Shown here: positions 9,342-18,094 of the stretch, piece by piece
Layout of the letters: each line of letters starts with the position of its first letter
Position numbering within the stretch: position 1 is the stretch's first letter
Source: Fluviicoccus keumensis
GTDB lineage: Bacteria; Pseudomonadota; Gammaproteobacteria; Pseudomonadales; Moraxellaceae
NCBI RefSeq assembly: GCF_004217445.1
Contig: NZ_SHKX01000015.1
Coordinates: forward strand, 1 to 64,000
Direction: 5' to 3'
DNA length: 64,000 nucleotides
Program-made: the position numbers and the translations under genes
The notes under the pieces: model-generated
The model's input: only the letters and a program-made list of their open reading frames with translations
Databases searched by the model: none
Told to the model about the DNA's origin: nothing

Positions 9342-10667
9342 ATGTTGCAAGTAGTCAAAGCGCCGGATCCCGGAGCCGATAAGGCCGAGGTCATCGAGAT
9401 TCTGGTCAAGCCCGGGCAGTCGGTCAGCAAGGAAATGTCGTTGCTGGTTCTGGAGTCCGCCAAGGCGACCATGGAGGTTCCCTGTCCGGTTGACGGTGTG
9501 GTCAAGGAGGTTTTGATCCGGCTGGGCGATCCCGTCACGGAGGGAACGCCGTTGTTTTCGGTGGAGGTGGCCGGAGTGGAGGCTGTTGCCATGGCAAGCC
9601 AGACGCCGGCCGCTTCCGAGCCTGAGCCTTCTGGCCCGGTATTTACCCCGGCGCCGGAGAAACCGGTGGAGTTGCCTGCGGCGATCGTGAACCCGGCTCC
9701 GGTCACGACAGCGGCCGCTCCCTCACAGTCCTTGTCGGTTGCCCCTGCGTCGCTGGTGCATTGCGGCCCCGCCGTTCGCCGGTTGGCGCGTGAGCTGGGG
9801 GTCGATCTGGGCCGCGTGGAGGCCAGTGGACCCAAGGGGCGGATTCTGAAAGAGGACGTGTTCTCCTGGGTGAAGCAGTCCTTGTCGGCAGCGAAAGCGG
9901 TGGCGACCCCAGCGCCCGCCAGCGCCGGATCCGGCTTGCCCGTGCTTCCCGAGATCGATTTTTCGCGTTGGGGCGAGATTGAAAAGCAGCCGTTGACCCG
10001 TATTCAGGCCTTGTCGGCTGCGAACTTGCATCGCGCCTGGGTCAATATTCCTCATGTTACCCAGTTTGATGAAGCGGATATCACGGAGTTGGAAGCGTTC
10101 CGCAAGGATCAGAAGGATGCCTTGAAGAAGCAGGGCGTCAATCTGACGGTACTGGCCTTTCTAGTGCGCGCCTGCGCCAGGTTGCTGCAGGAGTTTCCGC
10201 GCTTCAATGCCTCACTGGCGGTGGATGGCCAGACACTGATTCTCAAGAAATATGTGCATGTCGGCGTGGCGGTGGACACGCCTAATGGTTTGGTGGTGCC
10301 CGTAATCCGCAATGCCGATAGCAAGTCGGTACGCGAGATTGCGCTGGAGTTGGGTGAGCTGTCGGCCAAGGCTCGTGACAAGAAACTGTCGCCGGCTGAG
10401 ATGCAGGGCGGGACTTTCAGTATCTCGTCGTTGGGAGGCATTGGCGGCACGGCGTTCACGCCCATCGTCAATTGGCCGGAAGTGGCGATTCTGGGGGTGT
10501 CACGTTCGGCGTTGAAGCCGGTATGGCAAGGAAGCGGGTTTGAGCCGCGGCTGATGTTGCCCTTGTCGCTCTCGTACGACCACCGGGTGATCGATGGTGC
10601 GGAGGCGGCCCGGTTCACGACCCGGTTGGCGGCTGTGCTTTCAGATATCCGGATCTTGCTCCTGTGA
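9342..10667 (+). CDS. aceF: Dihydrolipoamide acetyltransferase (pyruvate dehydrogenase E2)
   Basis: E2 of the pyruvate dehydrogenase complex, 441 residues. It has a single N-terminal lipoyl domain with lipoyl-Lys41 in LESAKATMEV, an Ala/Pro-rich linker at about 85-135, a peripheral-subunit-binding domain at about 140-176 (PAVRRLARELGVDLGRVEAS) and the catalytic domain. The active-site His is in SYDHRVIDGAEAARF near the end. Many gammaproteobacterial AceF proteins carry two or three lipoyl domains, so this is a short form. The gene overlaps the following lipoprotein gene by 4 bases. Confidence 0.97.
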   Translation: MLQVVKAPDPGADKAEVIEILVKPGQSVSKEMSLLVLESAKATMEVPCPVDGVVKEVLIRLGDPVTEGTPLFSVEVAGVEAVAMASQTPAASEPEPSGPVFTPAPEKPVELPAAIVNPAPVTTAAAPSQSLSVAPASLVHCGPAVRRLARELGVDLGRVEASGPKGRILKEDVFSWVKQSLSAAKAVATPAPASAGSGLPVLPEIDFSRWGEIEKQPLTRIQALSAANLHRAWVNIPHVTQFDEADITELEAFRKDQKDALKKQGVNLTVLAFLVRACARLLQEFPRFNASLAVDGQTLILKKYVHVGVAVDTPNGLVVPVIRNADSKSVREIALELGELSAKARDKKLSPAEMQGGTFSISSLGGIGGTAFTPIVNWPEVAILGVSRSALKPVWQGSGFEPRLMLPLSLSYDHRVIDGAEAARFTTRLAAVLSDIRILLL

Positions 10668-11194
10668 ACATCGTGCATCTGAAGCTTGGGGTTTTGTTGT
10701 TGTCCATGCTGGTCGCCGGCTGCGGCTCCGCGCCGCGGTCACCGTCCCCCGCGACCGTGGTAACCGAGGGCGGGCGCCAGTTTGTGATTCAGCCATCCCC
10801 GCCGATATTGTTGACGGCGGCCAAACCCGGCCCTGTACCGGCCATGCTGGAAAATACCCGCTGGGAGTTCCGGCAAGTGTTGGGGGAGAACCTGGTAAGG
10901 CCAAGCCCGGGTCAGGAGCCTTATCTCAAGCTGGCGAATGGACGCCTGGACGGTTTCAGCGGCTGCAATCTTTTCAACGGGGATTATCAGCGCGATATCC
11001 CCGATCACATCCGTTTTCTGACGGTGCGTGGATCAATGCTGAAGTGTCCCGGACAGGGCGGGGTGGAAAAGCAGGTCATCCAGGTGCTGCAGCAGGTGCG
11101 ATCGTGGCGCATTACGCCGCAGCAGGATTTGCAGTTTTTGGGACAGGGCGGGCAATTGCTCGCCGAGTTCTCGGCGGTTTACCCCAAGCCCTGA
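10664..11194 (+). CDS. META-domain (HslJ-like) lipoprotein
   Basis: A 176-residue predicted lipoprotein. The GTG start overlaps the aceF stop (GTGA). The signal is MNIVHLKLGVLLLSMLVAGC, with the lipobox LVAGC placing the modified Cys at residue 20. The mature part carries a META/HslJ-type domain: WEFRQVLGE, FSGCNLFNGDY and a closing DLQFLGQGGQLLAEF. HslJ-like domains are linked to heat or novobiocin tolerance and to envelope stress, but the function here is open. It converges on the adenosyltransferase gene with no spacer. Confidence 0.85.
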   Translation: MNIVHLKLGVLLLSMLVAGCGSAPRSPSPATVVTEGGRQFVIQPSPPILLTAAKPGPVPAMLENTRWEFRQVLGENLVRPSPGQEPYLKLANGRLDGFSGCNLFNGDYQRDIPDHIRFLTVRGSMLKCPGQGGVEKQVIQVLQQVRSWRITPQQDLQFLGQGGQLLAEFSAVYPKP

Positions 11195-11740
11195 TCATTG
11201 CCGCTGCCACAACACTTCCTGACCGCCGTTTTCCCGGGCCAGTGCCCGCGCCAGCACGAACAGATAGTCGGAGAGCCGGTTCAGGTAGCGCAGGCCCAGG
11301 GGCGAGAGGCTTTCTGCTTGCGCCAGGCTGTGCACGCGGCGCTCGGCGCGGCGGCAGACGGTGCGGGCGACGTGCGCCAGGCTGGCCGGTTTACTGCCGC
11401 CCGGCAGGATAAAGTCCTTCAATGGCGGCAGGTGTTCGTTCAGGGCGTCAATGCCGTTTTCCAGTCGTTCAATTCCTTCTTCCTTGATCAGGCTGTAGCC
11501 CGGGATACACAGTTCGCCGCCAAGGTCGAACAACTCGTGCTGGATGCGGGAAAGCAGCGCCTGACTGGGATGGTCAGTGGTCAGTTCGGCGCGCAGCAGG
11601 CCGATCTGGCTGTTGAGCTCATCCACCGTGCCATAGGCTTCCACGCGCAAGGAGTCCTTGGGGGTGCGGCTGCCGTCGCCAAGGCCGGTAGTGCCGTCGT
11701 CGCCGGTGCGGGTATAGATTTTGGAAAGGCGGTGTCCCAT
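11195..11740 (-). CDS. Cob(I)alamin adenosyltransferase, PduO type
   Basis: This enzyme transfers the adenosyl group of ATP to cob(I)alamin, making coenzyme B12. From the ATG at 11740 the protein is 181 residues and opens with the PduO-family ATP loop, IYTRTGDDGTTGLGDG. It continues with VEAYGTVDELNSQIG and the C-terminal RRAERRVHSLA and LRYLNRLSDYLFVLAR. An upstream in-frame codon would add 13 residues lying over a terminator and is not likely. It follows the BtuB-like receptor gene, so uptake and activation of B12 sit together, but a terminator between them suggests partly separate transcription. Confidence 0.95.
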   Translation of the reverse strand: MGHRLSKIYTRTGDDGTTGLGDGSRTPKDSLRVEAYGTVDELNSQIGLLRAELTTDHPSQALLSRIQHELFDLGGELCIPGYSLIKEEGIERLENGIDALNEHLPPLKDFILPGGSKPASLAHVARTVCRRAERRVHSLAQAESLSPLGLRYLNRLSDYLFVLARALARENGGQEVLWQRQ

Positions 11741-11757
11741 GTGCGTTTCTCTCATGG

Positions 11758-11784
11758 ATAAAAAAAGGCCGTTTTGCAACGGCC
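11758..11784 (-). terminator. Terminator after the B12 receptor gene
   Basis: Read on the minus strand, the stem GGCCGTT / AACGGCC is followed by seven T residues. It lies between the receptor stop at 11799 and the adenosyltransferase start at 11740. Confidence 0.88.
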
Positions 11785-11798
11785 AGGCAAGGGCTTGA

Positions 11799-13598
11799 TT
11801 AAAAGCTGAGTGTGGCGCTCAGAGTTGCAGTGAAAGGTGCGGCCAGATACAGGCGGCCGGTATCGTAGTACGCTGAACCATAATCAATATCACCAATATT
11901 TTCCAGGCTCATCATCAGCTTCAGTCCGGGTGAAGGCAGCAAATAGACGCTGCCGTTCACTACCGCATAGCCCGGAAGACGCTGCCCTCCGAAGTCTCCG
12001 GCATGACTCTTGGCTAGCACAGCGCTTGAAACCCCCCAGTTTTCCTGGCGGAAGCCTCCGTTAAGGCTCAGGCTGCGGCGCGGTCGCCGATCAAGATCCA
12101 TACCAGTCTGACTGTTACGTGAGTGAATATAACCGGCCTTTGCACCTGCAAACCAGCCGTCAGCAGAGGTCCAACGGGCGTTCAGCTCCAGACCTTCGCT
12201 CTTGGCCTGATCAATGTTTTCGAGAACAAAAGCCTTGTTGTAGCTGATCAGGTTATCCAAAGCAGTTCTGAAGAAAGCGGTGGATACTTCAATATTTCCA
12301 ATACGATGGCGGCTACCGATTTCAACGGATTTTGACTTCTCCGGCTTCAGCTTAGGATTATTGCTACCATAGCTGGTGTCAAATCGTTCGTTGAAGTCTG
12401 GAGTCTTAAAGCCGGTCCCGGCGCTGGCATAGATTGAGTGCCCTGCGGCCAGCATTCGTCCGATCGCCAGACTGCCTGTATTTTGGGAGCCGTATTCATC
12501 AAACTTTTCGTGGCGCCCTGAAACACGGAGATTCCAGAGATTATCATTCCATGTATTTTGCAGAAAGACGGCCTTGTTCCGGGTAGTGAGGTCATATATG
12601 CCGTTATAGGCAGCGTCGGTACGTGTCAGCGTGACTCCGGCGATCAGTGTATCAGTCGGTGCCAGTACCGCAGTGTGTTGCAACTCCACCGTATCCTGGA
12701 GTGTGTGGGCGTAGTCGGTGGACTGGTTCTGATCCAGTTTGTCAGTCAGCTGGCTGATACGGATGCTGGAGGTCTGATTGTTACCCAAGTCAGCACTCAG
12801 CTTCAGGGCAGCTATGCGGTTGATAAAGGTCTGTGACTGTAACAGGTCTACCGGCCCGGGGGTCCAAGCCTGCGAAATGTACTCGGTTTCGCCGTGATTA
12901 TCACGAAGCTGTAGTTGCAGCGAAAAATCTTCACCGTGGTAGGAGGCATTGATGTCCGCACCTTGATTTTTCTGCCCGCGTTTATTGGGGTTGGCGGCAA
13001 TGCTGGCGTAGCCATCCTGGTTCAGGGAACTGAACTGCACAAACGAATGGAGTGCTCCCCGATTGACGGACTGGTTGTACCCTGCGGCGATTTGCCCTTG
13101 CCCGCCAGCCGTGACGGATGCGCTGGATCGGTTTTCACGACCTTCTCGGGTAATAAGGTTGATGACGCCGCCTAATGCTTCGGAACCGTAGAGGCTTGAC
13201 AGTGGCCCCTTGACGACTTCAATTCTTTCAATGTCATCCAGGGTCAGGTTCTGGATGCTGGCTTGGCTGCTGGTGGCCGAGTTGATGCGGATGCCGTCAA
13301 TCAGGATGAGCGTGTGGTTGCTTTCTGTACCACGAGTGAACAGCGAGGTTTGCCCTCCAGGGCCGCCCGACCGCACAGCATCCATGCCGGCAACATAACG
13401 TAGGATCTCTGAGAGATCGCGGCCCCGATATGCATCCAGCGTATTGCGATCAATGACATCGACACTGGCAAGCGCCTGATCAATAGGCGTAGACATCCGG
13501 CTGGCAGTAATGATCTGCACCGGCAAAACAGTTTCAGCAAAAACAGGCAACGACGAACAGGCAGCCACGGCGGCCGCCAGAATGGAAGGCTTGAACAT
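11799..13598 (-). CDS. btuB: TonB-dependent vitamin B12 receptor (BtuB-like)
   Basis: An outer-membrane beta-barrel receptor of 599 residues from the ATG at 13598, which has a GGAG ribosome site. The signal peptide is residues 1-21 (LAAAVAACSSLPVFA). The TonB box region is in the following ETVLPVQIITASR. The plug domain reads VIDRNTLDAYRGRDLSEILRY, then SLFTRGTESNHTLILIDGIR and VVKGPLSSLYGSEALGGVIN. The barrel follows and ends in an aromatic-terminated strand, ATLSATLSF. The cobalamin riboswitch just upstream and the downstream adenosyltransferase make B12 the most likely substrate. Confidence 0.95.
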   Translation of the reverse strand: MFKPSILAAAVAACSSLPVFAETVLPVQIITASRMSTPIDQALASVDVIDRNTLDAYRGRDLSEILRYVAGMDAVRSGGPGGQTSLFTRGTESNHTLILIDGIRINSATSSQASIQNLTLDDIERIEVVKGPLSSLYGSEALGGVINLITREGRENRSSASVTAGGQGQIAAGYNQSVNRGALHSFVQFSSLNQDGYASIAANPNKRGQKNQGADINASYHGEDFSLQLQLRDNHGETEYISQAWTPGPVDLLQSQTFINRIAALKLSADLGNNQTSSIRISQLTDKLDQNQSTDYAHTLQDTVELQHTAVLAPTDTLIAGVTLTRTDAAYNGIYDLTTRNKAVFLQNTWNDNLWNLRVSGRHEKFDEYGSQNTGSLAIGRMLAAGHSIYASAGTGFKTPDFNERFDTSYGSNNPKLKPEKSKSVEIGSRHRIGNIEVSTAFFRTALDNLISYNKAFVLENIDQAKSEGLELNARWTSADGWFAGAKAGYIHSRNSQTGMDLDRRPRRSLSLNGGFRQENWGVSSAVLAKSHAGDFGGQRLPGYAVVNGSVYLLPSPGLKLMMSLENIGDIDYGSAYYDTGRLYLAAPFTATLSATLSF

Positions 13599-13659
13599 GA
13601 TAGCTCCAGCTGTTTGGATCCCCGCAAACAGGGTGACAGTCAACCGGGATGGTTGACGC

Positions 13660-13815
13660 TCATGCCTTCAGGCCGGTCTCCGGGCTTGCATGTTGCCCTT
13701 GGGGGGCCATCGGTTTCACCTTCCCATCCGAAGACAGTGGTCACTGAAACCGACATACATGCATACCGTTGCGGGGGCAGCGCTGGCTTTTCACCAGTTT
13801 CCCGTTTGTCAGCGT
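13660..13815 (-). promoter_or_regulatory. Cobalamin (adenosylcobalamin) riboswitch
   Basis: On the minus strand the conserved core is clear: CGGGAAACTGGTGAAAAGCC at 13804-13785, then GCTGCCCCCGCAACGGT, and the closing B12-box segment AGCCCGGAGACCGGCCT at 13686-13670. The gene it precedes is the BtuB-like receptor. Between core and start codon a 7-bp hairpin (GTCAACC / GGTTGAC, 13638-13656) is not followed by a T run, so control is more likely at translation than by a terminator. Coordinates of the outer ends are approximate. Confidence 0.95.
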
Positions 13816-13904
13816 GTAGCGTTGACAAACCGTACGAACGTACGGACACCTGCAGGCAGGCGGCATGGTAGGAGGTTTGGAACTTGGGTGCAAGGATAAA
13901 TGTC

Positions 13905-13934
13905 AAGGTCCGCCGGTTAGTGCCGGCGAACCTT
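13905..13934 (-). terminator. Strong hairpin after fadL, probable terminator
   Basis: Two 12-base arms (13905-13916 and 13923-13934) pair with one mismatch around a 6-base loop, just after the fadL stop. The minus strand then reads GACATTTATCC, so the T run is weak. The TTGACA formed at its edge (13906-13901) could serve as a -35 element for the riboswitch transcript, but I see no matching -10. Confidence 0.6.
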
Positions 13935-13940
13935 GCGGGG

Positions 13941-15185
13941 TCAGAAGCGGAGATTCAGCTGGGCGCCAAGCAGGTTGGCTGTTCCCTTGTAGGTGGCGGA
14001 GTATGAGGTGCCGAAGGCGGGTTTGCTGACGTTAACTTTCGAGGGATCTTCCTTGATGTACTCGTAGGCGGCATCCATCGACAGCTTGTCAGAAATCTTG
14101 TAGCTGATGCCGATGGTGACATAGTCACGGTCATTGCTGGGTACGCGGACACTGCGGTAAGCGCTGTTGATCGGGGTTTCATCATGGCCAATGCCGGCGC
14201 GCAGGATGATGGCGTCACTGTACTGCCAATCTGCGCCGATGCTGTACAGCCACGAATCATGCCAGTGCAATTCCTCGCCAACCGTCGATAGCAGCGCCGG
14301 AGCACCGCTGTTGCGGATCAGGAGCTGATCCAGAACACTCCACTGGGTTTTGGAGGCCAGGGCCTGAAAGGTCACGATCGTGTTCAGGCGGTGGGTCAGT
14401 GACAAGTCCCAGGAGCTGGGGGTGGAGATATCCAGTGCGGCATCATAACTGGCGGAGGCGCTGCCGGTGACTGTCGGCAGGTTGGACACCAGGGTGGTGC
14501 CGGTCAGTGTGTAATTGGTCCGGCCATGATAGGTCAGGCCAACACGGGTGTTCTCGTCGAAGCTGTATAACGCACCCAGATTAACGCTGGTCGACATGTC
14601 GTCGCCTTCAATCATCAGGGTGCTGCCAGGGGCCAGCGGGCTGACATAACTGGACAGGGTGCCTTCAATCTTGCTGATGGCGACGCCCAATCCGAGCGAA
14701 AGATTGGGAGCGAGTTGCAGGCTGGCGGTTGGTTGCAGGGCGACAACCTTTACCTTGCTCTTGTCGCCAAAATAGCGGCCCTGAAAGCTGTCTTCGTAAT
14801 TGGTTGCCAGGCCGAACGGTGCGTAAAAGCCGATGCCGGTGCTCAGCTTGTCGTTGATCCGGGTAGTGATAAAGCTGCTGCCGACAATGGAGGCCGGAAC
14901 CATGTCGCCATAGTTGGTGCCTGTCGCCGGAATGCCGGAGGGATTTTCAATATCCGCCGGGGCGTCAATCAGGGTCATGTTGCCGCTGACCTGGGTGCCT
15001 TCCAGCTGCGACATCCCGGCCGGGTTGCTGTAAAGGGTGGTAGCGTCAGCCGCGCTTGAGCCGCGACCAGCCAGGGCAGTGCCCAGGCTCTTGATGCTTT
15101 GCTCATTCAGGGAAAATCCGGCAGCAGCAGCCAGGCTTGGGGCAGCCAACACCGCCAAGGCCAACAGCGAACGTGTACGGTTCAT
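13941..15185 (-). CDS. fadL: FadL-family outer-membrane long-chain fatty acid transporter
   Basis: A 414-residue outer-membrane channel for hydrophobic compounds, most likely long-chain fatty acids. The start is the ATG at 15185 behind an AAGGA site. The signal peptide ends in SLAAAA. The FadL hatch signature follows: GFSLNEQSIKSLGTALAGRG, then ADATTLYSNPAGMSQL. The C-terminal residues GAQLNLRF form a typical last barrel strand. A thiolase gene lies at 27821-29002, but no other beta-oxidation gene is in the window. Confidence 0.95.
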   Translation of the reverse strand: MNRTRSLLALAVLAAPSLAAAAGFSLNEQSIKSLGTALAGRGSSAADATTLYSNPAGMSQLEGTQVSGNMTLIDAPADIENPSGIPATGTNYGDMVPASIVGSSFITTRINDKLSTGIGFYAPFGLATNYEDSFQGRYFGDKSKVKVVALQPTASLQLAPNLSLGLGVAISKIEGTLSSYVSPLAPGSTLMIEGDDMSTSVNLGALYSFDENTRVGLTYHGRTNYTLTGTTLVSNLPTVTGSASASYDAALDISTPSSWDLSLTHRLNTIVTFQALASKTQWSVLDQLLIRNSGAPALLSTVGEELHWHDSWLYSIGADWQYSDAIILRAGIGHDETPINSAYRSVRVPSNDRDYVTIGISYKISDKLSMDAAYEYIKEDPSKVNVSKPAFGTSYSATYKGTANLLGAQLNLRF

Positions 15186-15256
15186 GGGTTCGTCCTTTTT
15201 ATTCTGGTTGTTCAAGCAAATACAGCACAAGATTCCCGAAAAAACAAATCTTCAAT

Positions 15257-16522
15257 TCAGGCTTTTTGTGTCTCGGGGGTGTCGGCTTCCTTCCAGGGGG
15301 CCACCCGGACCAGCATGAGCATGCCCGGAATCCCCAGCCAGGTGCAGATCCAGAAGAAATTGGTCCAGCCCAGTCCTTCAACCATGAATCCGGCGTAAGC
15401 ATTGATGACGGTGCGGGGGACGGCCGCCAGCGCCGTCAGCAGGGCCAACTGGGTGGCGGTATACAGCGGGTTGGTGCTCTTGGCGATGAAGGCGACAAAG
15501 GCGGCCGTGCCCAGCCCGACGCCGAACGCTTCCGATCCGACCACAATCGCCAGCACCACAGGATTATGTCCCACCATCGACAGCCAGGCGAACAGCGGGA
15601 TCACCGCCAGCTGCGCCGCGCCGAACAGCCACAGCGCTCGGTTGATGCCCAGCTTGATCATCCAGATGCCGCCAAGGATGCCGCCGACAATGCCGCTCCA
15701 CAGGCCAGCGTTCTTGGCGATGATGGCGATTTCCGTCTTCGAGAAACCCATGTCCAGATAGAATTTGGTGGCCAGCGAGGTGGCCAGGCTGTCGCCCAGC
15801 TTGAACAGGAAGATGAACAGCAACACTTCCAGCGCCGCCAGAACGCCGTGGCGGGTGAAGAACTCCTTGAACGGCAGGATGATGGCGGCGTCCAGCGTGC
15901 GCGGCGGCAGCTGCTTCAGTTGCGGTTCGGCAATGACCAGTGACATCACCAGTCCGGGCAGCATGAACAGCGCTACCACAATAAACACGGTCGGCCAGGC
16001 CAGCCCGGTATCCGACAGGTAGAGCGCCAGCGAGCCGGGAATCAGACCCGCCAGCTTGTAGGCGTTGACGTGGATGGTGTTGCCCAGCCCCAGTTCGTTA
16101 TCCGGCAGCAGCTCGCGACGATAGGCGTCAATGGCGATGTCCAGGGAAGCGCTGAGAAAGCTGACGGTAATGCCGACCAGGCTGATCAGGCCGATCTCGG
16201 TCGCCGGATTCAAGGAGCCCATCAACGCCAGCGCCGCGATCAGCAGCACATGCAGCAGGATCATCCAGCCGCGCCGCCGTCCGAAGTGACCCACCCGGAA
16301 GTGATCCAGCAATGGCGCCCACAGGAACTTGGCGATGTAGGGCACCTGCAGCAGCGCCATCAGGCCAATCGCCTTGATGTCGACATGGGCGTCGTTCATC
16401 CACGCGGGCAGCAGGTTGATGAAGACGAACAACGGCAGGCCGGAACTGAAGCCGGTGAAAATGCAGATCAGCATCCGCTTGTTGAAAATGGCTTCGCGCA
16501 GGGCGGGAGAATTCTCGCTCAT
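15257..16522 (-). CDS. ampG: AmpG-family muropeptide permease (MFS)
   Basis: AmpG imports GlcNAc-anhydromuropeptides from periplasm to cytosol, the step before AmpD. From the ATG at 16522 the protein is 421 residues with about twelve hydrophobic segments. The diagnostic N-terminal motif is FTGFSSGLPLFVFINLLPAW, followed by LLQVPYIAKFLWAPLLDHF; the loop RGGWMILLH-like segment reads RRRGWMILLHVLL. An upstream GTG at 16549 is possible but lacks a ribosome site. The other recycling genes here, ampD and ampE, are about 9 kb away on the plus strand. Confidence 0.94.
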   Translation of the reverse strand: MSENSPALREAIFNKRMLICIFTGFSSGLPLFVFINLLPAWMNDAHVDIKAIGLMALLQVPYIAKFLWAPLLDHFRVGHFGRRRGWMILLHVLLIAALALMGSLNPATEIGLISLVGITVSFLSASLDIAIDAYRRELLPDNELGLGNTIHVNAYKLAGLIPGSLALYLSDTGLAWPTVFIVVALFMLPGLVMSLVIAEPQLKQLPPRTLDAAIILPFKEFFTRHGVLAALEVLLFIFLFKLGDSLATSLATKFYLDMGFSKTEIAIIAKNAGLWSGIVGGILGGIWMIKLGINRALWLFGAAQLAVIPLFAWLSMVGHNPVVLAIVVGSEAFGVGLGTAAFVAFIAKSTNPLYTATQLALLTALAAVPRTVINAYAGFMVEGLGWTNFFWICTWLGIPGMLMLVRVAPWKEADTPETQKA

Positions 16523-16651
16523 GGGTTCCGGGTTCCGTATTTTTATCACGACGTCCGGTGCGTTCAGCCCGGCTCTGGAGCCTTGCAGGGTAAAGCAAAA
16601 AGCGGTTTTGTGTTAGGCTGGCCGGGATTTTTTTACAGGGAATATACCGTC

Positions 16652-17377
16652 ATGAGCGCCGTGCGCGATGCCCGTTTGCTGATGCAGTCGTCCACCCGTG
16701 CCGTGCTGGCCACGCTGGGCCAGGAACCGGTCGCCGGTTTCCCTCTGACGTCGGCGGTACCTTACTGCCTCGATTCGGCGGGGCGGCCGTTGCTGCTGAT
16801 TTCCCGCCTGGCGCGACATACGCAGCATGTGCAGCAGGATGGCCGGGTCTCCCTGTTTGTACAGGGGGAGGGCAGTGACATCCAGGCCAGTCCGCGCATC
16901 AGCATCGCGGGAAACCTGGAACCTTTGTCCGAAGCCGATATCAACGATGCGGCCGGTCGCTACTACCGCTATTTCCCGCACACGCAGGATTTTCACCGCA
17001 TCTACGATTTTAGCTTCTGGCGCTTGCTGCCGGTGCGGGCGCACTTCATCGCCGGTTTTGCCAAGGTGGCATGGGTGGAGGGACAGGACTTGCTGGCCGC
17101 CAACCCGTTCGACCGCACGACCGAAAGCGACATGGTGCAACACATGAATGACGATCATGCCGATGCCTTGCCTTTATACTGTCGCCAGGCCGGCGTGGTC
17201 ATGCCGGAAGGCGTCGCGCCGGTCATGACCGGCATTGACGCCGAAGGCTTCCACCTGCGGCAGGGCGACCGGATCGTGTATATTCGCTTCCCCCGACCGG
17301 TCAGCACCCCGCTGGAGGTGCGCCAGACGCTGGTTGCCCTGTTGAAATCCGCCCGCACCGGAGAAAATCCCGAATGA
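16652..17377 (+). CDS. HugZ-like pyridoxamine 5'-phosphate oxidase-fold protein
   Basis: A 241-residue protein with an N-terminal split-barrel flavin/heme-binding fold (residues about 1-155) and a C-terminal DUF2470 domain (about 160-235). The split barrel shows the ATLGQEPVAGFPLTSAVPYCLD start, LLISRLARHTQH and IAGNLEPL. The DUF2470 domain contains HMNDDHADAL. Some relatives (HugZ/HutZ) degrade or handle heme, but many are uncharacterised. The open frame extends far upstream over the antisense of ampG; the ATG at 16652, after ACAGGGAATA, is the real start. It overlaps fxsA by the ATGA pattern. Confidence 0.88.
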   Translation: MSAVRDARLLMQSSTRAVLATLGQEPVAGFPLTSAVPYCLDSAGRPLLLISRLARHTQHVQQDGRVSLFVQGEGSDIQASPRISIAGNLEPLSEADINDAAGRYYRYFPHTQDFHRIYDFSFWRLLPVRAHFIAGFAKVAWVEGQDLLAANPFDRTTESDMVQHMNDDHADALPLYCRQAGVVMPEGVAPVMTGIDAEGFHLRQGDRIVYIRFPRPVSTPLEVRQTLVALLKSARTGENPE

Positions 17378-17919
17378 AAGGCCTGCTTTTGCTGGCGATC
17401 CCGGTCGCCGAAATCATCCTCAGCATCTGGCTGGGCAAGAAGATCGGCGGCTGGATGCTGTTGTTGTGGTTTGTCATGGCCTTCTTTGTCGGCCGCCAGC
17501 TGATGCGCAGTTCTACGCAGGTGCTGATGCCGCAAATGGCCAAGATGCAGTCCGGCCAGTCGCCGGAAATGTCCGCCGACTTGCTGGCCGCCATGTGCAC
17601 CGCGCTGGCCGGTTTCCTGTTCATTGTACCCGGCGTCATTACTGACGGCATCGGGGTGCTGCTGCTGCTGCCGCCCGTGCAGGCGCTAATGCGTGACCAG
17701 CTGTCCGCCGCCATCAAGGGCCGTGGGCAGGGCTTCATGATGATGGGCGGCTTCGGCGGTGCGCAGTCCCCTTTCGGCGGTCCCTCGCCGTTCGGGCAGG
17801 GCGGTCCTTTCGGACAGGGTTCGCCGTTCGGCCGTGACAACTCCCAGGTTTTTGACGGCGAGGCCCGTGAGGTCAAGCCCGAAACCGAGATCAAGCGCAT
17901 CGATCACAAGGATCAATAA
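17374..17919 (+). CDS. fxsA: FxsA family inner-membrane protein
   Basis: A 181-residue membrane protein. Hydrophobic helices lie at residues about 2-20, 26-40 and a long pair around 70-105. The family pattern is seen in PVAEIILSIWLGKKIGGW and LAGFLFIVPGVITDGIGVLL. The tail from residue about 125 is Gly/Phe/Pro rich with repeated SPFG and GPFGQG units, then a charged end. In E. coli, FxsA overproduction relieves phage T7 exclusion by F; its normal role is unknown. As in many gammaproteobacteria, it lies next to groESL. Confidence 0.92.
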   Translation: MKGLLLLAIPVAEIILSIWLGKKIGGWMLLLWFVMAFFVGRQLMRSSTQVLMPQMAKMQSGQSPEMSADLLAAMCTALAGFLFIVPGVITDGIGVLLLLPPVQALMRDQLSAAIKGRGQGFMMMGGFGGAQSPFGGPSPFGQGGPFGQGSPFGRDNSQVFDGEAREVKPETEIKRIDHKDQ

Positions 17920-17957
17920 CGGCCCGCCAGTTCCGGGGCATTTTTTTTCAAATGCCC

Positions 17958-17985
17958 CTTGAAGCCCCTGAAGACATCCCCATTT
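17958..17985 (+). promoter_or_regulatory. Heat-shock (sigma32) promoter of groESL
   Basis: CTTGAA at 17958-17963 and CCCCATTT at 17978-17985 are separated by 14 bases. This agrees with the RpoH consensus CTTGAA-N11-16-CCCCATNT. The start of transcription would fall near 17992, about 100 bases before the groES ATG. Confidence 0.85.
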
Positions 17986-18094
17986 CCCCCTCAGTCCCGC
18001 CCATAACCATTCATGGGGTGGGTGAATCGCCCGGGGCATGACCCCGGCGACCCCAGACAATCCTGTGTAAATATCGCAAAGTGGAGAGCGAACG

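Noticed and set aside
16070..16651. Long N-terminal extension of the HugZ-like frame
   Set aside because: It is antisense to ampG and low-complexity Gln/Arg; family similarity begins at the ATG at 16652.
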